Source: Salinibacterium sp. NK8237 (lineage in GTDB: Bacteria > Actinomycetota > Actinomycetes > Actinomycetales > Microbacteriaceae). Taken from it: a stretch of DNA of 64,000 nucleotides. The stretch covers positions 2,046,001 to 2,110,000 of the forward strand of contig NZ_JADYWE010000001.1 of the NCBI RefSeq assembly GCF_015864955.1, written 5' to 3'. Below are positions 34,449 through 42,711 of the stretch, piece by piece; the stretch's first letter is position 1, and each line of letters opens with the position of its first letter. A program made the position numbers and the translations under genes. A model generated the notes under the pieces. That model made no database searches, was not told where the DNA came from, and was given only the letters and a program-made list of their open reading frames with translations.

Positions 34449-35285
34449 ATGAGCCGCGCCATGATCGAGTTTCGCAACGTTTCGAAGCGGTTTCCCGATG
34501 GAACGCTCGCAGTCGAGAACTTTTCTCTCGTGCTTCCGTCGCACAAAGCCACCGTGTTCGTTGGCTCATCCGGCTCTGGCAAGACCACGCTACTTCGTAT
34601 GATCAACAGGATGATTGATCCCACTGAGGGATCCATCCTGATCAATGGCGAAGATATCGCCGGGGTCGACCCAGTGCTGCTTCGCCGCCGCATCGGGTAC
34701 GTGCTTCAAGCCACCGGACTGCTCCCTCACCGCAAAGTGGTCGACAATATCGCCTCGGTGCCGCGATTGAATGGTGTGCCTAAGCGTAAAGCCCGGCTCG
34801 ACGCAACCGCTCTGCTCGATACGGTTGGCCTTGATCGGAGTCTTGCGGAGCGTTATCCAGATCAGCTATCCGGCGGACAACAGCAGCGCGTTGGTGTGGC
34901 TCGCGCCCTCGCTAGCGACCCCGACATCCTTCTCATGGATGAGCCATTTGGCGCCGTCGACCCCATCGTGCGGGCGGAGCTTCAAGAAGAGCTCAACCGC
35001 CTGCAGCGTGAACTGGGCAAAACGACTGTCTTTGTTACTCATGACATCGATGAGGCGTTCGTCATCGCCGATCAGGTGGTTATTCTTCGCAACGGCGGCG
35101 TGATCGCGCAGGTGGGCAGCCCCGCCGATATCTTGGCGAGTCCCGCGGATGATTTCGTAGCGTCGTTCATCGGAGCTGATCGTGGCAAGCGCACCCTCTA
35201 TATTCAGCACCGCGAAGGAGACAGCGCGCCGCTGATAGTGGATTCTGATGGTCGGCCTGCCGGCGTGCTCGGGACCGAACAATGA
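34449..35285 (+). CDS. opuCA: Glycine betaine/choline ABC transporter ATP-binding protein (OpuCA-like)
   Basis: A 278-residue ABC ATPase: Walker A GSSGSGKTTLLRMINR, signature LSGGQQQRVGVARALA, Walker B ILLMDEPFGAVDPIVR and switch His FVTHDIDEAF. MINRMIDPTEG and AVDPIVR are typical of the OpuCA/ProV group. The end carries only a short piece of the regulatory tail; tandem CBS domains of full OpuCA are absent. AGGAGG lies one base before ATG 34449 and 13 before ATG 34461, so the start is uncertain. It overlaps the first permease gene by 4 nt. Confidence 0.88.
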   Translation: MSRAMIEFRNVSKRFPDGTLAVENFSLVLPSHKATVFVGSSGSGKTTLLRMINRMIDPTEGSILINGEDIAGVDPVLLRRRIGYVLQATGLLPHRKVVDNIASVPRLNGVPKRKARLDATALLDTVGLDRSLAERYPDQLSGGQQQRVGVARALASDPDILLMDEPFGAVDPIVRAELQEELNRLQRELGKTTVFVTHDIDEAFVIADQVVILRNGGVIAQVGSPADILASPADDFVASFIGADRGKRTLYIQHREGDSAPLIVDSDGRPAGVLGTEQ

Positions 35286-35962
35286 CGTGGCTCCTTGACA
35301 ACTTTGCTCTAGTCGCCGAGCTCACGGGCAACCACGTAGCGCTCAGCATCCTTCCGATAGTGCTCGGGTTTTGTATCGCTGTGCCGCTCGGCTGGATCGC
35401 CAACCGCTGGCGGCCCGTGCGCTCGTTCGTCATCGCTGGCGGCAGCCTCCTCTATACAATTCCCTCGCTTCCGCTGTTCGTGATGTTGCCGTATCTGCTG
35501 GGAACGAAGATAACCGATGATCGGAATATCGTTGTGGCGCTCACTCTCTATGCGGTCGCAATGATGGTGCGGACTGCAGCCGATGCGCTTGCCGCGGTGC
35601 CCAAGGACGCGATCGAAGCGGCGACTGCGACTGGATACTCGGCTTGGGGTCGATTCTGGCTAGTCGAGCTTCCGCTAGCTGGCCCGGTCCTTCTTGCTGG
35701 CATGCGGGTGGTTTCCGCGAGCACGATCGCACTGGTGTCGGTGGGGGCCATCATCGGCTCGGCGAACCTTGGGTACCTCTTCACGAACGGAAAACAGCGC
35801 GACTTTCTCGACGAAATTGTTATCGGCATCGTGGCTAGCCTCGTTATTGCGCTCGTCTTTGATGTGATCCTCGTTCTTCTTGGCCGAGTTCTTATGCCGT
35901 GGATGCGACGGCAAAAAAGCGTTCGCAGCCGTACGCCGCTTCTTCTCGGGCGGGTGGGATAG
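35282..35962 (+). CDS. Betaine/choline ABC transporter permease (OpuCB-like)
   Basis: A 226-residue permease with about six membrane helices and the EAA loop AVPKDAIEAATATGYSAWGRFWLVELPLAGP. LLYTIPSLPLFVMLP is the usual OpuCB/ProW motif. It begins in a 4-nt overlap with the ATPase gene and is followed 3 bp later by a second permease. Together with it and the lipoprotein at 36745 it forms an osmoprotectant importer. Confidence 0.9.
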   Translation: MTWLLDNFALVAELTGNHVALSILPIVLGFCIAVPLGWIANRWRPVRSFVIAGGSLLYTIPSLPLFVMLPYLLGTKITDDRNIVVALTLYAVAMMVRTAADALAAVPKDAIEAATATGYSAWGRFWLVELPLAGPVLLAGMRVVSASTIALVSVGAIIGSANLGYLFTNGKQRDFLDEIVIGIVASLVIALVFDVILVLLGRVLMPWMRRQKSVRSRTPLLLGRVG

Positions 35963-35965
35963 CCC

Positions 35966-36745
35966 ATGCAGTTCTTTCTCGATGCTTTTCGTTGGCTTCT
36001 CGACCCGGCTAACTATGCCTCAGGCGGTGTGAATCCTTTGCCGATTCACGATCGTGTGGGCGAGCACCTGTTGTACACGGTTGTCGCCGTCGCACTCGCG
36101 ACGGTGATCGCGTTGCCGCTGGGCTTCTACATCGGGCACACCGGTCGCGGGCGGCAGTTCGTGATCGGATTCACCGGTGCCATGCGCGCTTTGCCCACAC
36201 TGGGATTACTCATGGCGCTCTTCGTGATCGTGGGCGCAACCGTGCCGTTCACACAGGCGGCATTTATCGCCTCGATCATCGCACTCGTTATCCTGGCGAT
36301 TCCATCGATTCTGGCGGGCGCCTACGCTGGCATCGAGTCTGTCGATCGTCAGACGATCGACGCAGGTCGTGCAATGGGGATGACAGAACTGCAAGTACTC
36401 ACTCAGATTGAGATTCCGTTGTCGTTGCCGCTTATTATTGGCGGAATTCGGGCGTCTGCGCTTCAAGTTATTGCGACCGCAGTGATCGCCTCCTACATCT
36501 CATTGGGCGGCCTCGGCACAATCATCTCTAGCGGCATCGGACTCAACGACAACGATCGCATTCTCGGTGGCGCCATTCTTGTCACGCTCTTAGCGCTCGT
36601 TGTTGACGGTATGTTCGCCCTCGCTCAGCGGCTTACCCGTCGGCGCGGAACTGCCGGGGTTCGCCGAAAGAAAACAAACGTCCGTGAACAGCCACTGGGG
36701 CTGGTCGCGGTGGCGGCACCATCCGCCCACGAAGGGAAAAACTAA
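35966..36745 (+). CDS. Betaine/choline ABC transporter permease (OpuCD-like)
   Basis: A 259-residue second permease of the OpuC-type importer, with about six helices, GAMRALPTLGLLMALF and the EAA loop ETIDAGRAMGM-like segment DRQTIDAGRAMGMTELQVL. The two permeases are expected to form a heterodimer. The C-terminal 40 residues are basic and cytoplasmic. Its stop shares a base with the ATG of the binding protein (TAATG), so both are coupled. Confidence 0.9.
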   Translation: MQFFLDAFRWLLDPANYASGGVNPLPIHDRVGEHLLYTVVAVALATVIALPLGFYIGHTGRGRQFVIGFTGAMRALPTLGLLMALFVIVGATVPFTQAAFIASIIALVILAIPSILAGAYAGIESVDRQTIDAGRAMGMTELQVLTQIEIPLSLPLIIGGIRASALQVIATAVIASYISLGGLGTIISSGIGLNDNDRILGGAILVTLLALVVDGMFALAQRLTRRRGTAGVRRKKTNVREQPLGLVAVAAPSAHEGKN

Positions 36746-37677
36746 TGTTCGCAGCAAATCGGAGGGCACGGGTCGCCATCGCGACCGTTGCCGCGGGAAC
36801 GCTTGTTGCCCTCGCAGGGTGCTCTACCTCTGACCCCACCGACACGTCGGCTGACGGTTCTGTCACTGGCGACACGATCATCGTGGGCTCGTTCGCCTAC
36901 CCTGAGAGCGAGATTCTGGGAAACATTTACGCCATCGCGCTTGAGGATGCAGGGTTCGAGGTCGAGACGAAGTTCAACCTTGGTCCGCGCCAGACCACGA
37001 TTCCCGCTTTAGAAGATGGATCGGTCAGCCTCATGCCGGAGTACAACGGCAACCTGCTCTTTTTCTATGACACAGAAAATGCCGCCCGCACCACAGCCGA
37101 AGTAGACGCGGCGCTCGAGACCACGGTGCCCGATGGCTTCCAGGTGCTCAACTCCTCGCCTGCTGAGGACAAAGACGCCTACGTTGTCACACAGGAGTTG
37201 GCAGATGAAGAGGGGCTCGTTTCAATCGGTGACCTGGCGAAGATCGAGCCGTTTAGCCTCGGAGCCAGCCCGCAGATCGCCGAGCTTCCTTACGGCATCC
37301 CGGGTCTCGAGTCGGCGTACGGACTTACGGACATCACGTTCGTTCCGATTGAGGACTTTGGCGGACCCGACACGGTGAAGGCCCTCGTTGACGATGCTGT
37401 GCAGGTGGCAGACATCTTCACGACATCACCGGATCTAGTCGCCAAGAACCTGCTCGTTCTTGAGGACCCCGAGAATCTCATTGCTGCGCAGAACATCGTG
37501 CCGCTGTTGAACTCGAACATCTACAGTGCCGAACTCGCAGTAGTTCTCGATGCGATCTCGGCCGCGCTCACCACCGAAGATCTCATCACTCTGCGTGACC
37601 GTGTCGAGGGCACGGAGAAGGCGCAGGCTGAGACCGCAGCCCAAGACTGGCTCACCGAAAAGGGTCTCCTGAACTAA
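36745..37677 (+). CDS. opuCC: Glycine betaine/choline-binding lipoprotein (OpuCC/OsmX-like)
   Basis: A 310-residue exported lipoprotein with lipobox LVALAGCS near residue 24. The mature domain is of the OpuAC type: DTIIVGSFAYPESEILGNIY, DGSVSLMPEYNG, and a C-terminal LLNSNIYSAELAVVLDAIS. It binds a quaternary amine such as glycine betaine or choline outside the cell and delivers it to the OpuC permeases encoded just before it. Last gene of the operon. Confidence 0.9.
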   Translation: MFAANRRARVAIATVAAGTLVALAGCSTSDPTDTSADGSVTGDTIIVGSFAYPESEILGNIYAIALEDAGFEVETKFNLGPRQTTIPALEDGSVSLMPEYNGNLLFFYDTENAARTTAEVDAALETTVPDGFQVLNSSPAEDKDAYVVTQELADEEGLVSIGDLAKIEPFSLGASPQIAELPYGIPGLESAYGLTDITFVPIEDFGGPDTVKALVDDAVQVADIFTTSPDLVAKNLLVLEDPENLIAAQNIVPLLNSNIYSAELAVVLDAISAALTTEDLITLRDRVEGTEKAQAETAAQDWLTEKGLLN

Positions 37678-37788
37678 GAAACTGCTTCGCATTTACGTGC
37701 GGAGAACAGCGGCGCGAGAGCGGCATCCGTCTAGCTCTAGGGCGGAGCCGCTCGTCGCGCTGACCGTCGGCACAGTATTATCGCGGGG

Positions 37789-38538
37789 ATGACTACTTTC
37801 TCTCGCCGAGGCCTCCACGGGCACGTTGTTGATGTGCTCGGGCGCCGCATCATGCGGGGCGAGCTTGCCTCGGGAGACATCATCGATCCGGATGCGCTGC
37901 TTGCAGAGTTTCAGGTCAGCCGCACGGTGATCCGCGAAGCGATCAAGGTACTCACGACCAAGGGCCTTGTGGATGCGCGACCGCGCCTCGGCACCTACGT
38001 CACTCCGCGGGAGCGCTGGCAGCTGCTCGACCGCGATGTCATGACGTGGCGCTCGGAAGGTATGCCCGACCCGCTGCTCGTGCTCGAACTCAGCGAAGTG
38101 AGGCAAGTGCTCGAGCCCGCCGCCGCTCGACTGGCCGCCGTTCGCCGCAGCGAAGAACAGTGCGCCGAAATCGAAGCCGCGATGACGGCGCTAGCTGCGA
38201 CCTTCGAGAGCACCGAAGTGACATCGCACGTAGCAGCGGACTTAGCTTTTCATCGGGCCATCTTGGCAGCATCCGGCAACGAACTTTTGGCCCGCTTTGA
38301 GGTCGTGCTGGAACCCGCGCTGCATGCGCGCAACGAGCTTGCTTTTGAGAACGAGACAACAACCCAATTTTTGGATGACCATCGCGCAGTTGTGACGGCG
38401 ATTGTCACGCAGGATGCCGAGGCCGCCCACACCGCGATGAAGTTGCTGATGGACCAGTCGAACCGCGACTCCGAAACCATCGTGAGCAAAGACCTGACCG
38501 GCGCTGCACTCGTCGCGAACCGAAAGCCGGCTCTCTAA
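37789..38538 (+). CDS. GntR/FadR-family transcriptional regulator (DgoR-like)
   Basis: A 249-residue regulator: an N-terminal winged helix (LASGDIIDPDALLAEFQVSRTVIREAIKVL with GLVDARPRLGTYV as the wing) and an FCD ligand-binding domain with metal-site histidines (DLAFHRAIL, DDHRAVVTAI). It is coupled to an SDR gene by a one-base overlap and lies next to a galactonate-dehydratase-type gene, so sugar acids are likely effectors. A TATTAT box stands 7 nt before the ATG, suggesting a nearly leaderless mRNA. Confidence 0.88.
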   Translation: MTTFSRRGLHGHVVDVLGRRIMRGELASGDIIDPDALLAEFQVSRTVIREAIKVLTTKGLVDARPRLGTYVTPRERWQLLDRDVMTWRSEGMPDPLLVLELSEVRQVLEPAAARLAAVRRSEEQCAEIEAAMTALAATFESTEVTSHVAADLAFHRAILAASGNELLARFEVVLEPALHARNELAFENETTTQFLDDHRAVVTAIVTQDAEAAHTAMKLLMDQSNRDSETIVSKDLTGAALVANRKPAL

Positions 38539-39278
38539 TGGCGACCCGCACCGTGCTCATCACGGGCGCAGCCCACGGCATCGGCGCGGCTGCTGCGCGC
38601 CTCTTTGCTGCCTCCGGTGACGATGTTGTTGTCACTGACATTGACGTGGATGCCGCTGCCGCGGTTGCCTCCGAAATCGTCGCGGCCGGTGGCGCCGCCA
38701 CCGCCCATCGCCTCGACGTCGCGGACTCCGAGCAGTGGGAGGCGCTCTCGCGCGAGCTGCGCTCCGCGAATCGCCCGCCCGCGGTCATCGTGAATAACGC
38801 GTTCTTTCAAGTGACTGGCATTGCGCACGAACAGAGCGAAGACAACTGGAACAAGCAGCTCTCGGTGACGTTGTCATCCGTCTATCGAGCGATGCGTACT
38901 TTCCACGACACTCTCACCGCTGCTCGCGGCAACATGGTTAACGTGTCGAGCGTGCACGGGGTGCTGTCCTGGGCCGAGCAACCCGCTTACGGCGCGGCGA
39001 AGGGTGGGCTCATTTCGCTCACGCGTCAACTTTCGCTCGACTATGCGCCGCACGTGCGCGTGAACGTGGTGCTCCCGGGATCGATCAAGACCCGGCAGTG
39101 GGATCACCAAACCCCTGAAGCGCAGGAGCTGGCGCGACGCCAAGCCACCCTGCAGCGGCTGGGGACTCCCGAGGAAGTCGCGTCTGTCATCCAGTTCCTC
39201 GCTGGAGACGGTGCGTCGTACATCACGGGCGCTTCGCTTGTCGTCGATGGCGGCATGACGACGACGCTCGGCGCCTAG
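38538..39278 (+). CDS. Short-chain dehydrogenase/reductase (sugar dehydrogenase-like)
   Basis: A 246-residue classical SDR. The cofactor loop is TGAAHGIGAAAARL, the acidic residue at the end of strand 2 (VVVTDIDVD) favours NAD, NNAFF replaces the usual NNAG, and the catalytic Ser-Tyr-Lys are in NVSSVHG and PAYGAAKGG. The NNAFF variant is unusual. With the GntR regulator upstream and a galactonate-type dehydratase downstream it may oxidise an aldose such as galactose to its lactone, but this is inferred from context. Confidence 0.85.
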   Translation: MATRTVLITGAAHGIGAAAARLFAASGDDVVVTDIDVDAAAAVASEIVAAGGAATAHRLDVADSEQWEALSRELRSANRPPAVIVNNAFFQVTGIAHEQSEDNWNKQLSVTLSSVYRAMRTFHDTLTAARGNMVNVSSVHGVLSWAEQPAYGAAKGGLISLTRQLSLDYAPHVRVNVVLPGSIKTRQWDHQTPEAQELARRQATLQRLGTPEEVASVIQFLAGDGASYITGASLVVDGGMTTTLGA

Positions 39279-39326
39279 CGGAGACTCGCTGGCGCGCCCT
39301 CGACTATCGCTGGCGTTGCCGACCGG

Positions 39327-40472
39327 CTACCACTCGGCGAGCGACCCATCATCGTGACGCCACACGGGGGAGCGCCACTGGTGTCCGACCTTGTCGGCGG
39401 CGCGCACGGCGGCCTCATCGATGTCGATGCCGAGCCCGGGAGCGGTCAGCCGCTCGATGTAGCCACTCGTGAAGTCGAAGACGCTCGTATCCATGAGGTA
39501 TTCGAGCACGTCTGATCCGACGTTGTAGTGGATGCCGATGCTCTGTTCCTGAATCAAGAAGTTCGGTGTGTTGAACCCGACCTGCAGACTCGACGCCAGA
39601 GCGATCGGTCCGAGCGGGCAGTGCGGCGCGAGCTGAGCATCGAACATGTCGGCGAGAGCGGCGATGCGGCGCACTTCGGAAATACCGCCCGCATGGGAGA
39701 GGTCGGGCTGCACGACAGCGATGCCGGCCTGCAGTGGTCCCAAGAACTCGTTGCGGGAGAAGAGGCGCTCGCCGGTGGAGATCGGGATTGATGTCGACGC
39801 CACGATGCCGTCGAGCAGATGTGACTTCTCAGGCACAACAGGTTCTTCGACAAAGAGGGGAGCGTAGGGCGCGAGAAGGGGGAGCACGCGACGGGCGTTG
39901 GCGACGGTCATCCGTCCGTGGAAGTCGATCGCCATGTCGCGGTCGGGACCCAAAACTTCGCGGGCGAGTGCGGCCCGTTCAACAACCTCGTCGATGGCGC
40001 TCACGGTGCCGATGGGCTTCATCCGTCCGCTGCCGTTCATCTTCACAGCGGTGAGGCCCGACTCCACCTGCTGGGCGATGTTATCGCGCAGCTCGGAGGG
40101 TTCGTCGCCGCCAACCCAGCCGTACATTCGGATGCGGTCGCGCACGGCGCCGCCCAGAAGGTCGTGAACGGGAACGCCGTGAGCTTTGCCCGCGATGTCC
40201 CAGAGCGCTTGGTCGATGCCGGCGATAGCGCTGGACGCGACGGGGCCGCCCCGGTAGAAGCCGCCGCGGGTGAGCACTTGCCAGTGATCTTCGATGCGGG
40301 TGGCGTCGAGCCCCACAAGGTATTCGGCGTGCTGTTCGACGGCGGCCCGCACGATGTCGGCCTGGCCTTCAACAACGGGCTCGCCCCAGCCGACGATGCC
40401 GTTATCGGTCTCGATGCGCACGAAGAGCCATCGTGGTGGAACGAGGAATGTTTCGATGCGTGCGATCTTCAC
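39327..40472 (-). CDS. dgoD: Mandelate racemase/enolase-family dehydratase, D-galactonate dehydratase type
   Basis: A 381-residue enolase-superfamily enzyme, nearly the length of E. coli DgoD (382). It opens with KIARIETFLVPPRWLFVRIET; AIDFHGRMTVANA carries the first metal Asp and a catalytic His, VEEPVVPEKSH and STGERLFSR carry the following Glu ligands, and HCPLGPIALASS a late His. It would dehydrate D-galactonate to 2-keto-3-deoxy-galactonate. GTG 40472 is chosen because AAGGG lies 6-7 nt upstream and homology starts there; a longer frame reaches into the divergent gene. No aldolase or kinase for the product is in the window. Confidence 0.86.
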   Translation of the reverse strand: MKIARIETFLVPPRWLFVRIETDNGIVGWGEPVVEGQADIVRAAVEQHAEYLVGLDATRIEDHWQVLTRGGFYRGGPVASSAIAGIDQALWDIAGKAHGVPVHDLLGGAVRDRIRMYGWVGGDEPSELRDNIAQQVESGLTAVKMNGSGRMKPIGTVSAIDEVVERAALAREVLGPDRDMAIDFHGRMTVANARRVLPLLAPYAPLFVEEPVVPEKSHLLDGIVASTSIPISTGERLFSRNEFLGPLQAGIAVVQPDLSHAGGISEVRRIAALADMFDAQLAPHCPLGPIALASSLQVGFNTPNFLIQEQSIGIHYNVGSDVLEYLMDTSVFDFTSGYIERLTAPGLGIDIDEAAVRAADKVGHQWRSPVWRHDDGSLAEW

Positions 40473-40484
40473 GGCGGCCCTTCC

Positions 40485-40510
40485 GTTAGTAAGTCTTATT
40501 ATCCTACTAA
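40485..40510. promoter_or_regulatory. Putative GntR operator between dgoD and the DUF1801 gene
   Basis: TTAGTA (40485-40490) and TACTAA (40505-40510) form an inverted repeat with an AT-rich 14-nt centre, in a region otherwise GC-rich. The distance to the dgoD start is about 13 bp. It is a plausible operator for the GntR protein at 37789, though no second copy was found before that gene. Confidence 0.4.
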
Positions 40511-40533
40511 TGACAGCTACTAAAGTGAGCATC

Positions 40534-40896
40534 ATGGATACCACCACGACGAGCCACCGCGACTGGCGGGGCGAGATGCTTGCCCACCTTCGCGCACTAA
40601 TCGTGCAGGCCGAGCCCGCGATTGTCGAAGAGGTCAAGTGGCGAAAACCCTCGAGTCCGGATGGCGTCGCAGCGTGGAGTCTCGACGGACTGGTCTGCAC
40701 CGGCGAAACCTACAAAGACAAGGTCAAACTCACGTTTGCGCAGGGCGCTTCGCTCGACGACCCCACCGGTCTCTTCAACAGCAGCCTTGACGCCAAGGTC
40801 AGACGCGCGATCGATCTCCATGAGGGGGACGCGATTGACGCTGATGCTTTTCAGTCGCTCATTCAGTCTGCGGTGGCGTTTAACGCAGCTCGCTAG
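40534..40896 (+). CDS. DUF1801-domain protein
   Basis: A 120-residue single-domain protein of the DUF1801 family (opening region LAHLRALIVQAEPAIVEEVKWRKPSSP, then LTFAQGASLDDPTGLFNSSLD and RRAIDLHEGD). Members share a fold with iron chaperone/frataxin-like YdhG proteins, but activity is unknown. ATG 40534 is chosen; ATG 40510 lies in the putative operator and would add eight residues. Divergent from dgoD. Confidence 0.75.
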   Translation: MDTTTTSHRDWRGEMLAHLRALIVQAEPAIVEEVKWRKPSSPDGVAAWSLDGLVCTGETYKDKVKLTFAQGASLDDPTGLFNSSLDAKVRRAIDLHEGDAIDADAFQSLIQSAVAFNAAR

Positions 40897-40901
40897 CTTG
40901 C

Positions 40902-40936
40902 GCACCTCGCACCTCGCACCTCGCGCCTCGCACCCC
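40902..40936. repeat. 7-bp tandem repeat (GCACCTC), about five copies
   Basis: GCACCTC is repeated three times exactly, then as GCGCCTC and GCACCCC, right after the DUF1801 stop. The rest of the 270-bp gap to gapB shows no gene. No palindromic structure is present, so it is probably replication slippage. Confidence 0.75.
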
Positions 40937-41166
40937 GAACAACGCCGCTCGCGTCAAGCATCTCGCGCACTCCAGCGGACCACGCCGGCCACCAGCAGCG
41001 GCATCCGCAGCGTTAAGAATCGCCCCCTTTAGCGATCTCTAAAGTGTTGCCCGAACTGTGCTTTTCTGAGCGCGCGTGCCGAGCATCCGTCTGGGAGAAT
41101 GGATGCGGGACCAGCCGTGCCACAAGCGCGCCCGCGGACCAAGACAGTGCAGTCGGAAGGAACCTG

Positions 41167-42621
41167 ATGCAACGCGAACACAGCGACGAATTTGACCGGT
41201 GGAATGCCCGCCAAGAACTGGCCGAGGCAATGATCCCCCTTATCGGTGGGCTGTATCGCAACCACGGTGTCGTGACCTCGATTCACGGCCGCCGCCTCAT
41301 CAACCAGTCGCCTGTTGAAGTGCTGAAGGCTCACCGTTTTGCGCGTCAGCTCAACGAGAGCGAACTGCCGATCGAAGAGACGATGCCGATCATGGTGGCG
41401 CTCTCGGCAATGCCGCTGAATTCGGCATCCATTGATTTGGCGAAGCTCGTGAACCGTTTTCGCGAAGTTGGCGGCGAGCTCAATGACTTCTTGGCGGCTG
41501 AGCTTGAGCCGGTGCTCAAGAACGGCAGCGAAACGAAACCAGCGGGAGCGGATGTCGTGCTCTACGGTTTCGGACGTATCGGTCGGCTGTTGGCCCGCAT
41601 CCTGATCGCGCACGCTGGCAATGGCGAGGGACTCCGTTTGCGCGCAGTCGTCGTGCGCAAGGGTTCAGACAATGACCTCGTGAAGCGGGCCAGCCTGTTG
41701 CGACGCGACAGCGTTCATGGCCCGTTCGAGGGAACGATCTCGGTTGACACCGAAGCCAACACGATTCTGGCCAACGGCACCCTCATCCAAGTGATCTACT
41801 CGAACGACCCGGCCACGATCGACTACACCGAGTACGGAATTTCGGATGCCATCGTCGTCGATAACACAGGCCGCTGGCGTGACGAAGCTGGCCTCGGTCA
41901 GCACCTCAAGTCGCAGGGAGTGAAGCGGGTCTTGCTGACGGCTCCCGGCAAGGGTGAGATCAAGAACATTGTGTACGGCCTCAATCACGACGCGATTGCC
42001 GACACCGACACGATCCTCTCGGCTGCGTCGTGCACGACCAACGCGATCTCGCCGGTACTCAAAGCGATCAACGACCAATACGGCATTGAGCACGGGCATG
42101 TTGAGACAGTGCACTCGTACACGAACGACCAAAACTTGACGGACAATTTCCATTCCGGCGACCGACGTGGACGGTCGGCACCGATGAACATGGTCATCAC
42201 CGAGACCGGTGCTGCGAAGGCAGTCGCGAAGGCGGTTCCCGAGTTGGCGGGATTGCTGACCGGCAGCGCCATCCGCGTTCCCACCCCTAACGTGTCAATG
42301 GCGATTCTGAACCTCAACCTCGCGACCGAAACCACACGCGAAGAAGTGAACCGCTACCTGCGCAACCTCTCCCTTGACTCGACTCTGCAGCAGCAGATCG
42401 ACTTCATTGATTCGCCCGAGGTCGTCTCGAGTGATTTCACCGGCTCGCACCGCGCGGGCATCGTTGACGGCCTTGCGACCATCAGCACCGGCAAGCATCT
42501 CGTGTTGTACGTCTGGTACGACAACGAGTTTGGTTACACCAGCCAGGTGGTGCGTGTGATTGAACACATGGGTCAAACGCACCCGCAAGTTATTCCCGAA
42601 CGCGCCGTAGTCGGGGCATAA
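41167..42621 (+). CDS. gapB: Glyceraldehyde-3-phosphate dehydrogenase, long GapB type
   Basis: A 484-residue GAPDH with an extra N-terminal helical domain of about 125 residues, as in the C. glutamicum GapB group. The NAD-binding domain starts VVLYGFGRIGRLLARIL; the catalytic Cys is in AASCTTNAISPVL, the His in HSYTNDQ, and WYDNEFGYTSQV closes the protein. This type works mainly in gluconeogenesis, often with NADP. ATG 41167 is chosen because AAGGAAC lies about 5 nt upstream; an earlier in-frame start at 41044 has no support. A hairpin follows the stop. Confidence 0.92.
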   Translation: MQREHSDEFDRWNARQELAEAMIPLIGGLYRNHGVVTSIHGRRLINQSPVEVLKAHRFARQLNESELPIEETMPIMVALSAMPLNSASIDLAKLVNRFREVGGELNDFLAAELEPVLKNGSETKPAGADVVLYGFGRIGRLLARILIAHAGNGEGLRLRAVVVRKGSDNDLVKRASLLRRDSVHGPFEGTISVDTEANTILANGTLIQVIYSNDPATIDYTEYGISDAIVVDNTGRWRDEAGLGQHLKSQGVKRVLLTAPGKGEIKNIVYGLNHDAIADTDTILSAASCTTNAISPVLKAINDQYGIEHGHVETVHSYTNDQNLTDNFHSGDRRGRSAPMNMVITETGAAKAVAKAVPELAGLLTGSAIRVPTPNVSMAILNLNLATETTREEVNRYLRNLSLDSTLQQQIDFIDSPEVVSSDFTGSHRAGIVDGLATISTGKHLVLYVWYDNEFGYTSQVVRVIEHMGQTHPQVIPERAVVGA

Positions 42622-42650
42622 TTTTCCGAACTGTGATCGTGTTACGCCCG

Positions 42651-42672
42651 CGCTTCACGCTGTGAGCGTAAC
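42651..42672 (+). terminator. Hairpin after gapB
   Basis: GTTACGC (42651-42657) pairs with GCGTAAC (42666-42672), 30 nt after the gapB stop; the loop is 8 nt. No T-tract follows on the plus strand, so termination strength is uncertain. Confidence 0.5.
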
Positions 42673-42711
42673 AAAGGAAAACTCTCAGACTTGGCGTGTG
42701 AACATCGTTAA

